From Roseateles_E sp005503085 (GTDB lineage Bacteria > Pseudomonadota > Gammaproteobacteria > Burkholderiales > Burkholderiaceae_C), in assembly GCF_028462495.1 (NCBI RefSeq), contig NZ_JAQOWX010000018.1, positions 1 to 64,000 of the forward strand: a stretch of DNA of 64,000 bases, given 5' to 3'. The position numbers and the translations under genes were made by a program. Every line of letters starts with the position of its first letter. Within the stretch, counting starts at the first letter, position 1. The notes beneath the pieces are model-generated. The model saw nothing but the letters and a program-made list of their open reading frames with translations. It ran no database searches and was not told the DNA's origin. Below are positions 52,945 through 62,299 of this stretch, one piece after another.

Positions 52945-54372
52945 ATGCAAAAGCTTCACGACAAGGCCCTGCTCTGGTTCCGCCGCGATTTGCGCCTGGA
53001 CGACCAGGCCGCCCTCTACCACGCCCTGCGTTCGGCGCGCCGGCTGTTCTGCTGCTTTGTGCTTGATACCGAGATCCTGGCCGCCCTGCCCCGGGCCGAC
53101 CGCCGCGTCGAGTTCATCCTGCAGGCCCTGAGTCAGCTCGATGCGGCGCTGCGCGCCCGCGGCGGCGCGCTGATCGTCCGCCATGGCCGCGCCGCCGAGC
53201 TGCTGCCGCAGCTGGCCGCCGAGCTGGGCGTGCAGGCGGTGTTCGCCAACCATGACGACGAGCCCCAGGCCTTGGCGCGCGACACCCTGGTGGCCGAGCG
53301 CCTGGCCAGCTTCGGCTGCCGCTTCGAGAGCTTCAAGGACCATGTGGTCTTCGAGCGCAGCGAGCTGCTGACAACCCTGGGCAAACCCTATGGCGTGTTC
53401 ACGCCCTACAAGAACGCCTGGCTCAGGAAGCTCACCCCCTTCTACCTGCGCGCCTACCCGGTCGAGCGCTACATCGATGCCTTGGCGGCCAGCCCGCTGG
53501 CCCAGGGCGTGCCAGGTCTTGCCGAGATCGGCTTCGAGCCGGCCGGGCTGGCGCCCCATCTCGGTGCCGACCGTGCCGAGGCCTTGCTGGACGATTTTCT
53601 GGACCGCATTGATCGCTACGACCAGTCCCGCGATTTCCCGGCCGTCAAGGGACCCAGCTATCTGAGCGTGCATCTGCGCTTCGGCACCGTCTCGACCCGG
53701 CGCCTGGCCCGCGAGGCCTGGCAACGCGCGCAGGCCGGCGAGCGCGGCGCCGAGGTCTGGCTGTCCGAGCTGATCTGGCGCGACTTCTATCACCAGGTGA
53801 TGCACCACCACCCGCAGGCGATGAGCGGCGCCTTCCGGCCCGAGTACGACGCCATCCAGTGGGAGCGGGGTCCGGCGGCCGAAGCCCTGTTCCGGGCCTG
53901 GTGCGAGGGGCGGACCGGCTATCCGCTGGTCGACGCGGCAATGCTGCAGCTCAATCAGACCGGCTATATGCACAACCGCCTGCGCATGGTGACGGCCAGC
54001 TTCCTGATCAAGGACCTCGGCATCGATTGGCGCTGGGGCGAGCGCTACTTCGCCGAGCAGCTGCTGGACTTCGACCTCGCCGCCAATAACGGCGGCTGGC
54101 AATGGGCCGCCTCCAGCGGCTGCGATGCCCAGCCCTGGTTCCGCATCTTCAATCCCGTCACGCAAAGCGAGAAGTTCGACGCCGAGGGCAAGTTCATCAA
54201 GCGCTACCTGCCCCAGCTCGCCGCGCTGCCGGCCAAGCTGATCCATGCCCCCTGGCTGGCCGGCCCGCTGGCCGCGCCCGACTACGCACCGCCGCTGGTG
54301 CGCCATGACGAGGCGCGCGAACGCACGCTGGCGCGCTACGCGGTGGTCAAGAGCCGCAGCCTGCCGGACTGA
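52945..54372 (+). CDS. phrB: Deoxyribodipyrimidine photo-lyase (cryptochrome/photolyase family)
   Basis: The 475-residue flavoprotein has the antenna-binding N-terminal domain (LLWFRRDLRLDDQAAL) and the FAD-binding helical domain with WLSELIWRDFYHQVMHHHP, MLQLNQTGYMHNRLRM and NNGGWQWAASSGCDAQPWFRIF. It matches class I CPD photolyases and repairs UV-induced pyrimidine dimers with blue light. ATG 52945 gives the expected N-terminus. Confidence 0.95.
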   Translation: MQKLHDKALLWFRRDLRLDDQAALYHALRSARRLFCCFVLDTEILAALPRADRRVEFILQALSQLDAALRARGGALIVRHGRAAELLPQLAAELGVQAVFANHDDEPQALARDTLVAERLASFGCRFESFKDHVVFERSELLTTLGKPYGVFTPYKNAWLRKLTPFYLRAYPVERYIDALAASPLAQGVPGLAEIGFEPAGLAPHLGADRAEALLDDFLDRIDRYDQSRDFPAVKGPSYLSVHLRFGTVSTRRLAREAWQRAQAGERGAEVWLSELIWRDFYHQVMHHHPQAMSGAFRPEYDAIQWERGPAAEALFRAWCEGRTGYPLVDAAMLQLNQTGYMHNRLRMVTASFLIKDLGIDWRWGERYFAEQLLDFDLAANNGGWQWAASSGCDAQPWFRIFNPVTQSEKFDAEGKFIKRYLPQLAALPAKLIHAPWLAGPLAAPDYAPPLVRHDEARERTLARYAVVKSRSLPD

Positions 54373-54531
54373 GCAAGACCTGGCACCCTGGCGCCGGTCG
54401 CACCTGCGGCCTTCTCACCCAGTTTCTGAGGGTGCACCAACACGCCAGCGCCTTGGCCTCCAGGAACGAGTAGCCGGCGTCGGTTTCAGACCGCAACATC
54501 TAGGTTCCGTCGGCATCGTCCTCTTTCCCTG
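54373..54531. other. Intergenic stretch with one arm of an imperfect direct repeat
   Basis: Bases 54374-54416 are about 77% identical to 55398-55440 on the other side of the toxin-antitoxin genes. No gene is supported in this stretch. Confidence 0.4.
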
Positions 54532-54927
54532 CTATTGAACCAACGTCATGCCCGCCGTCTTGGCTGCAGCAGCGTCAAAGGTCATCGTCTTTGCGCAGCC
54601 GGCGGCCGCCGCCGTGCGCTCGATCAGACAGTCTGCGAAGTCAGCACTTCCCGCGCCGTAGGCTCGCAGGGCCCGCACCACATGCTCGGCCTGGTCGACG
54701 ACAAGCTGCTTCGAGCGAAGGATCACGTCGAGCGCTTGGACGATCTGACCCCGCGCCAAGTCGTAGGACGACGACAGCACCCACACCAACTCCACCACCG
54801 ACACCAGGGTGATGAAACCCTGCTCCTGAGCCGTGAGGCTTTCAATCAGCTTCGTCGCCTTGGCGGCCTGCTTGGCATCGTCCTGCATGATGTAGCGGAC
54901 CAGCACGTTGGTATCCAGACCAATCAT
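54532..54927 (-). CDS. PIN-domain toxin (VapC-type)
   Basis: The 131-residue PIN-domain ribonuclease has the N-terminal acidic site IGLDTNVLVRY, a conserved Glu in SVVELVWVLSS, and FADCLIERTA followed by TFDAAAAK for the remaining acidic residues. VapC toxins cut tRNA or rRNA. It overlaps the antitoxin stop by ATGA and comes second, as usual. Confidence 0.92.
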   Translation of the reverse strand: MIGLDTNVLVRYIMQDDAKQAAKATKLIESLTAQEQGFITLVSVVELVWVLSSSYDLARGQIVQALDVILRSKQLVVDQAEHVVRALRAYGAGSADFADCLIERTAAAAGCAKTMTFDAAAAKTAGMTLVQ

Positions 54928-55166
54928 CGTGCCGATGCTCCGCGAGAAGCGATTGCCAAGTTCATGTCTTCAATGGAGACGACCTTGGATGGCTTGCCGA
55001 ACATGCCCTTCAGCTCCGTCACCGAACGATTCGCAGCCACGAACAGGTACTGGCCGGGCTCGATCTGAACGAACTCCACGCGGTCCCCAGCATCAACGGC
55101 AAGGGCATGCCGAACGTCAGCGGGTATCGTGATCTGGCCTTTGGAAGTGATGGTTGCAGTGGTCAT
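54924..55166 (-). CDS. AbrB/SpoVT-type antitoxin (VapB-like)
   Basis: The 80-residue protein has an N-terminal swapped-hairpin AbrB DNA-binding domain (ATITSKGQITIPADVRHAL) and a C-terminal tail that should wrap the toxin. GGAGA lies before ATG 55166. It probably represses its own operon through the palindrome at 55184-55203. Confidence 0.92.
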   Translation of the reverse strand: MTTATITSKGQITIPADVRHALAVDAGDRVEFVQIEPGQYLFVAANRSVTELKGMFGKPSKVVSIEDMNLAIASRGASAR

Positions 55167-55183
55167 GCGCGATCTCCTGGTGC

Positions 55184-55203
55184 TCCTTACTTTAAAGTAA
55201 GGA
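55184..55203. promoter_or_regulatory. Perfect 20-bp palindrome, likely antitoxin operator
   Basis: The half-site TCCTTACTTT is followed immediately by its exact reverse complement. The site ends 17 bases before the antitoxin start and lies where the promoter should be. This fits autoregulation by an AbrB-type antitoxin. Confidence 0.85.
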
Positions 55204-55617
55204 AAAATGGAGTGCAAGCACTTTTGGACAGGTCTGCAAACGATCAACGATTTGCTGCTGAGCAAAGGCCAGATTTACTTTGTCAATTCCGCGCGCTGTC
55301 GCGGAATGTCTTGCATCTAGGGCGCTGACGAACCCAGCGCGGCCAGCCGGGCAAGGCGCTACGGTTGCGCTGCAAGCCTGTCGGACTGGACGGGGCAGGC
55401 AAGACCCGGCACTGTGGCGCCCCGACCACCGGCGGACTTCTGATCTTGATTTTTTGAATCGCAGCCCATAGCCTCGGCTGACGGCGTCGGCAACAGGGGT
55501 CCGGACGAGGCTCCACCGGCACCAATTCGTGGGTAGGGTGGACGCTGCAGCTCCCTGTCATCACCGCCAGCACAGCGTCCGCGTGTATCCGAAGTGTTGA
55601 ATGCCACTCGATCGGAC
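55204..55617. other. Intergenic region between the toxin-antitoxin pair and the kinase gene
   Basis: No gene is supported in these 414 bases. They contain a perfect eight-pair hairpin (ATTCCGCG/CGCGGAAT, 55286-55307, six-base loop) and the second arm of the imperfect direct repeat (55398-55440). An AT-richer stretch (55441-55460, including TTTTTT) may belong to the kinase promoter. Confidence 0.5.
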
Positions 55618-56979
55618 ATGCGTTTCACATCGTTCCCTCTTGCTGCGGGGCTGTTGCTGACCGGCTGTGTCGCCTTTCTGGCCACCGCCTATGGCGAGCA
55701 TCGCAGCCTCGGCGAGCTGGTTGCGGGTAATGCGCAGCGCGTGCAGGCCTTGCAGACCCAGCTGCAGCTGCGCCGGCTCGGCAGCTTGCTGATCGACCTC
55801 GAAAGCGGCCAGCGCGGCTTCCTGATCACCGGCCAGGTGGCGTTTCTGGCGCCCTACGAGAGCGCCCGCCAGGAACTCGCCCAGGCCTACACCCAGCTGA
55901 CCGCCGCGCTGCCACCCAGCGCCGAGACGGCGCCGACGCTGGAGCGGCTGGACGATTTCATCCGCCAGCGCATCGAGCAGGCCGAGAAGAACGTTGAGCG
56001 GCGCTGGCAGATCGGCGAGGCGGCGCTGAAAGACCTGTCGGCCTATGTCAACGGCAAACGGCTGATGGACGACATCCGCGCCGAGCTGGCCCTGCTGGAG
56101 CGGCACCAGAGCCGCATGATCGAGGACGCCGAGCGCCGCAATCTGGCGGTGCAGCAGCGCACCGCGCTGCTGTCGGCCGTGCTTCCGCTGGTGGGCGTAC
56201 TGCTGATCGGCGGCGCGATGCTGGCCTTGGTCCTGGAGCGCCGCCAGCGCGACCGGGCCGAGACCGCCTTGCGCGAGGCCAACACCCATCTGGAGAGCGC
56301 GGTGGCGGCGCGCACCGCCGACCTGCAAGCGGCGCTGTCGCGCATCCAGAGCTTTGCCGTCGAACTGGACCGCAGCATCGAAGCCGAGCGCGCGCGCCTG
56401 GCGCGCGAGGTGCACGACCAGCTCGGCCAGCTCGGCACCGCCAGCAAGATGCTGGTGCTGGCGCTGCGCCGCAAGCTGGCGCCGGCCAAGGAGGAGCTGA
56501 TCGACGAGCTGCTGGCGATGACCGACGAGTCGATCGCCGCCGCGCGCCAGATCTCGGCCGCGCTGCGCCCGCCACTGCTCGACGACCTCGGCCTGGCCGC
56601 TGCCATCGGGCACTACGCCAAGGGCCTGGCGCGCCAGGGCGAGCTGGCGGTCGAGGTCGAGGTGGACGACGAGCAGTTGCTGAGCCCCGAGCAGCGCAAC
56701 CAGCTGTTCCGCATCCTGCAGGAGGCCGGCACCAATGTGCTGCGCCACGCCCAGGCGGGCCGACTGAATATCGCCGGCCGGGCGGCGGGCCGGCACTACA
56801 CGCTGGAGATCCGCGACAACGGCAACGGCCCGGGCTCGGTGCGCGCCGATGCCTCGGGCCTGCGCAATATGCGCGAACGCGCGGCGCTGGCCGGTGGGCG
56901 CTTCGAGTTCGGCCCGGCGCCCGGCGGCGGCACCCGGGTGGCCGTGCACCTGCCGCTGCCGGCGGAGGCCCAGGCATGA
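55618..56979 (+). CDS. Sensor histidine kinase with CHASE3 domain (NarX/DegS type)
   Basis: The roughly 453-residue kinase has a signal/transmembrane segment (about 7-25), a periplasmic CHASE3 domain (QLRRLGSLLIDLESGQRGFLIT), a second transmembrane helix (about 180-203), a coiled linker, a HisKA_3 dimerisation domain with the phospho-His in LAREVHDQLGQLG, and a HATPase_c domain (ILQEAGTNVLRHAQ, ENGNGPG-like DNGNGPG). ATG 55618 is preferred; GTG 55594 and TTG 55597 are in-frame alternatives. It overlaps the response regulator by ATGA. Confidence 0.9.
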   Translation: MRFTSFPLAAGLLLTGCVAFLATAYGEHRSLGELVAGNAQRVQALQTQLQLRRLGSLLIDLESGQRGFLITGQVAFLAPYESARQELAQAYTQLTAALPPSAETAPTLERLDDFIRQRIEQAEKNVERRWQIGEAALKDLSAYVNGKRLMDDIRAELALLERHQSRMIEDAERRNLAVQQRTALLSAVLPLVGVLLIGGAMLALVLERRQRDRAETALREANTHLESAVAARTADLQAALSRIQSFAVELDRSIEAERARLAREVHDQLGQLGTASKMLVLALRRKLAPAKEELIDELLAMTDESIAAARQISAALRPPLLDDLGLAAAIGHYAKGLARQGELAVEVEVDDEQLLSPEQRNQLFRILQEAGTNVLRHAQAGRLNIAGRAAGRHYTLEIRDNGNGPGSVRADASGLRNMRERAALAGGRFEFGPAPGGGTRVAVHLPLPAEAQA

Positions 56980-57608
56980 GGTTTCTGATCGTCGACGACC
57001 ACCCCATCATGCGGGTCGGCGTGCGCCAGCTGATCCTGGCCGAGTGGCCACAGGCCCAGATCGACGAGGCGGCCAGCCTGGCGCAGGCCCTGAGCCTGGG
57101 CCAGGCCCAGCGCCCCGATGCCGTGGTGCTCGACCTCTCGCTGCCCGACGCCAGCGGCACCGAGGGCGCCAGCCGCGTGCTGCGCGCGCTGAAGGCCGTG
57201 CCGGTGCTGATCCTGAGCCTGAACGCCGAGTCGGCCTATGCCTCGCGGCTCCTGCAGATGGGTGTGGCCGGCTACCTGCCCAAGGACCGCGCCGGCGACG
57301 ATCTGGTCAACGCCCTGCACCGCCTGCTCCAGGGCGGCCGCTACGTGACGGCAGCCATGGCCGACCATCTGCTGGGCCTGCTCGACGGCCGGGCACCGGC
57401 CAGCCTGCCGCACGAGCAGCTCTCGACCCAGGAGCACCGGGTGATGCTCTTGATCGCCGCCGGCAAGACCCCGGCCGAGATCGCCGACACGATGAGCTTG
57501 TCGGTCAAGACCGTCGGCACTTACCGCGCCCGCATCCTGGAGAAGGCCGGCTGGCGTAACAACACCGAGCTGACCAAGTACTGCCTGCAACACGGCCTGA
57601 CCGTGTAG
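56976..57608 (+). CDS. NarL/FixJ-family response regulator
   Basis: The 210-residue protein has an N-terminal receiver domain (LIVDDHPIMR with acidic pocket, phospho-Asp in VVLDLSLPD, Lys in YLPKDRAGD) and a C-terminal LuxR-type helix-turn-helix (LSTQEHRVMLLIAAGKTPAEIADTM). It is the obvious partner of the upstream CHASE3 kinase. Target genes are unknown; the fimbrial locus downstream is a candidate by position. Confidence 0.93.
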   Translation: MRFLIVDDHPIMRVGVRQLILAEWPQAQIDEAASLAQALSLGQAQRPDAVVLDLSLPDASGTEGASRVLRALKAVPVLILSLNAESAYASRLLQMGVAGYLPKDRAGDDLVNALHRLLQGGRYVTAAMADHLLGLLDGRAPASLPHEQLSTQEHRVMLLIAAGKTPAEIADTMSLSVKTVGTYRARILEKAGWRNNTELTKYCLQHGLTV

Positions 57609-57622
57609 GCAATCGGCTGACA

Positions 57623-57679
57623 CGGGCTTGCGCGAATCATGCACCCCGGCTTGCGGCAAGCCCCTCTGCGCAAGGCCCG
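57623..57679 (+). terminator. Nested hairpin after the response regulator gene
   Basis: CGGGCTTGCGC (57623-57633) can pair with GCGCAAGGCCCG (57668-57679), enclosing a second small stem GCTTG-CGG-CAAGC (57649-57661). There is no T-run. It could be a terminator-like structure or part of the leader of the following gene. Confidence 0.3.
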
Positions 57680-57719
57680 GGCGACATCCGAAGATGAGTG
57701 CCATCGAACAGGGGCTTTC

Positions 57720-58604
57720 ATGAACATCTTTCTGGTTGAAGATTCGCCGTCCATCCGCCGCCTGCTGGTACGCCGGCTGGACAGCATGGCCGGCGCGCGC
57801 ATCGTCGGCGAGGCCAGCCGCCAGGACGAGGCGATCGCGCTGATCGAGTGGCTGCAGCCCGAGATGGTGCTGCTGGACCTGTCGCTGGCCTCGGGCTCGG
57901 GCCTGCAGGTGCTGGCCGCGCTGCGCGCCAAGGGCTTTGGCGGCCAGGTGATGGTGCTGACCTCGCAAGCCGTCGAGGCCTATCGCCAGGCCTGCACCGC
58001 CGCCGGCGCCGACGGCTTCTACGACAAGGCCAGCGGCCTGGAGACCCTGTTCGACGATCTCGGCGAGCAGCTGGAAGCCCGCCGCGACGGCGAGTCCAGC
58101 GCCCCGGCCGCCCTGCTGCTGCGCGATGCACTGACCGGCCTGTACAGCCAGCTCGCGCTGCTGGAGCGGGCCGACCAGGCCATCAAGATGGCAGCCGCCG
58201 AGAACACCGAGATCGCCGCCTTCGTGCTGGTGCTCAAGGGCCTGGACGCGCTGCGCCAGACCCATGGCGAGGCCGCCGTCGAGGCGGTGCTGCGCGAGAC
58301 CGCACAGCGGCTGAGCCTGTCCTGCACGCCGGCCGATGTGCTGGCCCGCCATGCCAGCGAGCAGTTCGCGCTGCTGCTGACCCGGGTCGACTCGGCCGCC
58401 GATGCCGCGAGCTTCGCCCAGCAGATCGGCGCGCTGATGGCCCAGCCTTTCCAGATTGACGGCGGGGCCCTGGCCCTGCAGAGCGAACTGGGCATGGCCC
58501 TGTTCCCGCGCGACGCGGTCTCGGCCCGCGCCCTGCTGACCCTGGCCGAGGCCCATGCCTATGGCGCGGCGCTGCCGCAGCGCCCGACGGTCTTCTGCCA
58601 CTGA
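57720..58604 (+). CDS. Receiver protein with degenerate GGDEF domain
   Basis: The 294-residue protein has a receiver domain (FLVEDSPSIRR, phospho-Asp in VLLDLSLAS) followed by a GGDEF-like fold (DALTGLYSQLALLERAD). The signature motif reads HASEQFALLL in place of GGDEFALLL, so diguanylate cyclase activity is unlikely. It may bind c-di-GMP-pathway partners or act as a protein switch. It lies between a two-component pair and the chaperone-usher genes, 30 bases before the first subunit. Confidence 0.82.
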   Translation: MNIFLVEDSPSIRRLLVRRLDSMAGARIVGEASRQDEAIALIEWLQPEMVLLDLSLASGSGLQVLAALRAKGFGGQVMVLTSQAVEAYRQACTAAGADGFYDKASGLETLFDDLGEQLEARRDGESSAPAALLLRDALTGLYSQLALLERADQAIKMAAAENTEIAAFVLVLKGLDALRQTHGEAAVEAVLRETAQRLSLSCTPADVLARHASEQFALLLTRVDSAADAASFAQQIGALMAQPFQIDGGALALQSELGMALFPRDAVSARALLTLAEAHAYGAALPQRPTVFCH

Positions 58605-58634
58605 TCCCCGCCTTCAGCAATTACGGAGTTCGCC

Positions 58635-59141
58635 ATGATGTCTTCCGCCAAGCTCAAATCACTGCTTCTCGCCGCCGCCCTGCTGGGCGCGGGTTCGGCC
58701 GGCGCCGCCACCGCCGGCAACACCTTCCAGGTGCAGGCCACCGTGGTCAGCGCCTGCACGGTGTCGGGCTCGGCGATGAACTTCGGCGCCAGCATCGACC
58801 CGCTGGCCACCGCGACACCGCTGGACGCCAGCTCGACGCTGAGCGTCGTGTGCACCAACACCACGCCCTATACCGTGTCGCTGAACGCCGGGGCCAATGC
58901 CGGCGGCGCTTCCAATTTCACGAACCGCGCGATGAAGAGCGGTGCCAACAGCCTGGGCTACCAGCTCTATCTGGATGCCGGCCGCTCCACCGTCTGGGGC
59001 GACGGCACGGCCAGCAGCACCCACAGCGGCACCGGCACCGGCAGCACCCAGAGCCTGACCATCTACGGCCGCCTGCCCTCGCTGGCCAATGTGGTGCCCG
59101 GCAGCTACACCGACACCGTGACGGTGACGGTCACTTACTGA
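58635..59141 (+). CDS. Spore-coat-U (SCPU) domain fimbrial major subunit candidate
   Basis: The 168-residue secreted protein has a signal peptide (about 1-24, GAA) and one SCPU domain with Cys residues at VVSACTVSG and VVCTNT, then AGRSTVWGDGT and IYGRLPS. It belongs to the Csu/archaic chaperone-usher pilin type. It is the first gene of the fimbrial locus. Confidence 0.88.
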   Translation: MMSSAKLKSLLLAAALLGAGSAGAATAGNTFQVQATVVSACTVSGSAMNFGASIDPLATATPLDASSTLSVVCTNTTPYTVSLNAGANAGGASNFTNRAMKSGANSLGYQLYLDAGRSTVWGDGTASSTHSGTGTGSTQSLTIYGRLPSLANVVPGSYTDTVTVTVTY

Positions 59142-59150
59142 GGCCTCGCC

Positions 59151-59925
59151 ATGCGCACTGCCCTGCTCGCCTGCCTGCTGGCCCTGAGTGGCCTGGCCCA
59201 TGCCGCCGACATCAGCCTGATGCCGGTCAATGTCAAGCTCGACCGCCTCAATGACCGCGCCACCGTGCAGGTGCAGAACAACGGCAGCGAGGCGGTCATC
59301 ATGCAGGCCGATGCGATCGCCTGGACCCGGGTCCAGGGCCAGGATGTCGACGGTCCGACCAGCGACATCATCGTCAACCCGCCGATCTTCACGATACAGC
59401 CGGGCCAGACCCAGATCGTGCGGGTCGGCCTGCGCCGCAACCAGGAGCTGCAGCAGGAGGCCACCTACCGCATGGTGCTGCGCGAGGTGCCGAGCCCGCG
59501 GCTGTCGGACATCGGCAATGTCAGCGGCAGCGTGCGTGTGCTGGTGGCGCTGCGGGTGCCGGTCTATGTGGCGCCGAGCAAGATCGTGCGCCAGGAGCAG
59601 TGGCAGCTGCGGCGCGCTGCCACTGGCGAGATGGTCGCCAGCGTCAGCAACACCGGCAATGTGCATCTGAAGATCGGCGAGCTGCGCCTGCAGGGCGGCG
59701 CGGCGCTGNGTCGCCAGCGTCAGCAACACCGGCAATGTGCATCTGAAGATCGGCGAGCTGCGCCTGCAGGGCGGCGCGGCGCTGGCGCTGCAGGGCAGCG
59801 GCAGCGTGATCTTCCCCGGCGAGCAGCGCAGCTTCCGTCTGCAGGGTGGGCAGAAGCATCGGCTGCTGGAAGTCGTCAGCGAGCAGGGCGTGCAGCAGGT
59901 GGCGCTGAATGAGGCGCAGGACTGA
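59151..59925 (+). CDS. Periplasmic fimbrial chaperone, frame broken by an assembly join
   Basis: A signal peptide is followed by a PapD-like chaperone: an N-terminal Ig domain (VQVQNNGSEAVIMQADAIAW, FTIQPGQTQIVRVGLR, TYRMVLREVP) and the start of the second domain. The frame is then disrupted at N59709, where 75 bases are repeated exactly. If one 75-base copy plus the N is removed, the protein continues smoothly to a stop at 59925 and totals about 232 residues. It is therefore annotated as one gene, probably intact in the organism. The usher gene overlaps its end. Confidence 0.8.
59634..59784. repeat. Exact 75-bp tandem repeat joined by an N (assembly artefact)
   Basis: 59634-59708 and 59710-59784 are identical and separated by a single N. 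Inside a chaperone gene this adds 76 bases and breaks the frame. This is what results when two contigs with a k-mer-sized overlap are joined without merging. Confidence 0.85.
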
Positions 59926-62299
59926 GTCCCGGCACGGCCACCTGCTGTGGCCGCTGCTGCTGGGGCTGACCGAGCCTCTGGGCGCCCAGTCCGGTGGCCT
60001 CTTGCCCAGCCCCGAGCTGGCTCAGGCCCTGGCCGAGCTCGCGCGCCCCGGCGAGACCCTGCTGCTGGGCCTGCGCATCAACGGCGTGGCCCAGCCGCAG
60101 ACCCTGCGGGCGGTGCGCGTGGCCGAGGGCCTGGCGCTGCCGCAGCCGCTCTGGGAGTCGCTGCATCTGAAGCTGCCGGCGCTGGCGCCGCGCCTGATCG
60201 ACGGCGAGCCGCATATGGTGCTCGATGGCCGACCCGACACCAGCCCGGACACCCGCTGGCATATCGAGGAGGCCAGCCAGACCCTGGTGATCGAGGCCTC
60301 GGCCTCGGCCTTCAGGCGCCAGCAGCTCAGCATGGAAAGCGCGGCGCCGCGCCTGACCCTGCCGCAGCAGCTGGGCCTGTTCGCCAACTACGATCTGTAC
60401 TGGCAGCGTCGCAGCCAGGGCGGCGGCAGCAGCCTGGATGGCCTGGCCGAGCTCGGCGCGCTGACCGCGCGGGGCGACCTGAACCATCTGCTGCTGTACC
60501 GCCAGCAAGGCGGCCTGCTGCGGCTGGAGACGCGCTGGACCCTGGACCAGCCCGAGCGCATGGCGCGGCTGCGCCTTGGCGACACGGTCAGCCAGCCCGG
60601 TGCCTGGGGCCGGGCGCTGCGCCTGGGCGGCCTGCAGTGGGGCACGGACTTCTCGCTGCGGCCCGGTTTCCTGAGTTTCCCGCTGCCCAGCCTGAAGGGC
60701 GAGGCCGCCCTGCCCTCGACGCTGGATGTCTATGTCAACAACAGCCAGCGCCTGCAGGGCCGGCTGCAGCCCGGCGCCTTCGACCTCAGCGAGCTGCCCA
60801 TCGTCACCGGCCAGGGCGAGATCCGCAGTGTGGTGCGCGATCTGCTGGGGCGCGAGCAGGTCGTGGTCCTGCCCTACTACGTCAGCCCGGCCCTGCTGAA
60901 GCCGGGGCTGCGCGCCTTCAGCGTCGAGCTGGGCCGGCTACGCGAGGACTATGGCCTGGCCAGCAACCGCTATGGCGCGGTGCTGGCCAGCCTGACCGAG
61001 CGCAAGGGGATCAGCGAGCGCTTCACCCGCGAGCTGCGTGCCGAGCTGATGCGCGCTCAGCAGACGCTGGGCGCGACCGGCATCTGGCTGTGGCCGGCGC
61101 TGGGGACCGGCACGCTGTCGCTGGGCTTGAGCCGGCAGCGCCAGGCCGATCGGGGCTGGATGCTGGGCGCCGGCCTGGACCGCCAGGGCCGCGACTGGAG
61201 CGGCAGCCTGCAGCTGCGCCGGGCCAGCGCCGGCTTCACGCAGGCCGGCGATACCCGCGGCGCAGCGGACAGCCGCTGGAGCGTGGCCGCCGCGCTGGGC
61301 AGCGCCTGGGGCGGCACCTCGCTGGGCCTGAGCTATCTGCAGCAGGGCGGGCGCAGCGGCGAGGCCGCCCGGCCACGGCTGCTGTCGCTGAGCGCCAGCC
61401 GCGACCTCGGTGGCTGGGGCTATCTGAGCCTGGTGGCACTGCGCGATCTGGGCGGCAGCACGGCGCTGTCGCTGTCCTGGAGCCATGCGCTGGGCGAGCG
61501 TGGCAGCGCCAGCGTCAATCTGCTGCGCAGCCGCAGCGAAGGGCCGAACGGCAGGCCGGACACCCAGAACCTGCAGCTGCAGGTCCAGCAGAACCCGCCC
61601 TTCGGCCGCGGCCTCGGCTACCAGCTGCTGACCGAGACCGGCGACCAGCGCCGCAGCCTGGCCCAGGCTGTTTGGCAGACCGACAAGGCCGACTTCAGCG
61701 CCGGCGCGGCCAAGCTGGGCCGGGCCCGGGAGCTGCGCGCCGGCGTCAGCGGCGGCCTGGCCTGGATGGATGGCGAGCTGTTCGCCAGCCGCCGCATCGA
61801 CGGCGGCTTTGCCATCGTGCAGGTCGGCGACTATGCCGGCGTCGGCGTGCTGCATGACAACCAGCCGGTGGCCCGCACCGATGCCAGCGGCCGCGCCTTC
61901 ATCGGCAGCCTGCGCGGCTACCAGAGCAACCGGGTCGGCATCGATGCCGCCGACCTGCCCTTCGATGCCCAGCTCGACGCGGTAGAAGTGCGGCTGACGC
62001 CGGCCGCGCGCAGCGCCGCGCTGATCAGCTTCCCGGTGCAGCGCAGCCGGGCGGCAAGCTTTCGCGTGATCGACCCGCAGGGCCGGCCGCTGCCGCCAGG
62101 CAGCGAGCTGCGCGTCGAGGGCGGCTCACGCAGCTTCCCGGTCGGGCTGGAGGGCCGCGCCTTTGTCAGCGGCCTGGCCGAGCGCAGCCGCGTCGACGCG
62201 CGCTGGCCCGACGGCAGCTGCAGCCTGATACTGACGCTGCCCCGCGAGCTGATCGAATGGCCCGAGCTGGGCACTCTTGAATGCAAGGCCACCCCATGA
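59909..62299 (+). CDS. Outer-membrane fimbrial usher
   Basis: The 796-residue protein is a PapC/CsuD-like usher: an N-terminal periplasmic domain, a central 24-strand barrel (for example LDVYVNNSQRLQGRLQPGAFDLSELP, with the plug-domain region), and C-terminal domains ending with NSCSLI-like GSCSLILTLP. It secretes and assembles SCPU pilins delivered by the chaperone. Its start overlaps the chaperone end by 17 bases, and its stop overlaps the next gene's ATG (ATGA). It is somewhat short for the family. Confidence 0.9.
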   Translation: MRRRTESRHGHLLWPLLLGLTEPLGAQSGGLLPSPELAQALAELARPGETLLLGLRINGVAQPQTLRAVRVAEGLALPQPLWESLHLKLPALAPRLIDGEPHMVLDGRPDTSPDTRWHIEEASQTLVIEASASAFRRQQLSMESAAPRLTLPQQLGLFANYDLYWQRRSQGGGSSLDGLAELGALTARGDLNHLLLYRQQGGLLRLETRWTLDQPERMARLRLGDTVSQPGAWGRALRLGGLQWGTDFSLRPGFLSFPLPSLKGEAALPSTLDVYVNNSQRLQGRLQPGAFDLSELPIVTGQGEIRSVVRDLLGREQVVVLPYYVSPALLKPGLRAFSVELGRLREDYGLASNRYGAVLASLTERKGISERFTRELRAELMRAQQTLGATGIWLWPALGTGTLSLGLSRQRQADRGWMLGAGLDRQGRDWSGSLQLRRASAGFTQAGDTRGAADSRWSVAAALGSAWGGTSLGLSYLQQGGRSGEAARPRLLSLSASRDLGGWGYLSLVALRDLGGSTALSLSWSHALGERGSASVNLLRSRSEGPNGRPDTQNLQLQVQQNPPFGRGLGYQLLTETGDQRRSLAQAVWQTDKADFSAGAAKLGRARELRAGVSGGLAWMDGELFASRRIDGGFAIVQVGDYAGVGVLHDNQPVARTDASGRAFIGSLRGYQSNRVGIDAADLPFDAQLDAVEVRLTPAARSAALISFPVQRSRAASFRVIDPQGRPLPPGSELRVEGGSRSFPVGLEGRAFVSGLAERSRVDARWPDGSCSLILTLPRELIEWPELGTLECKATP

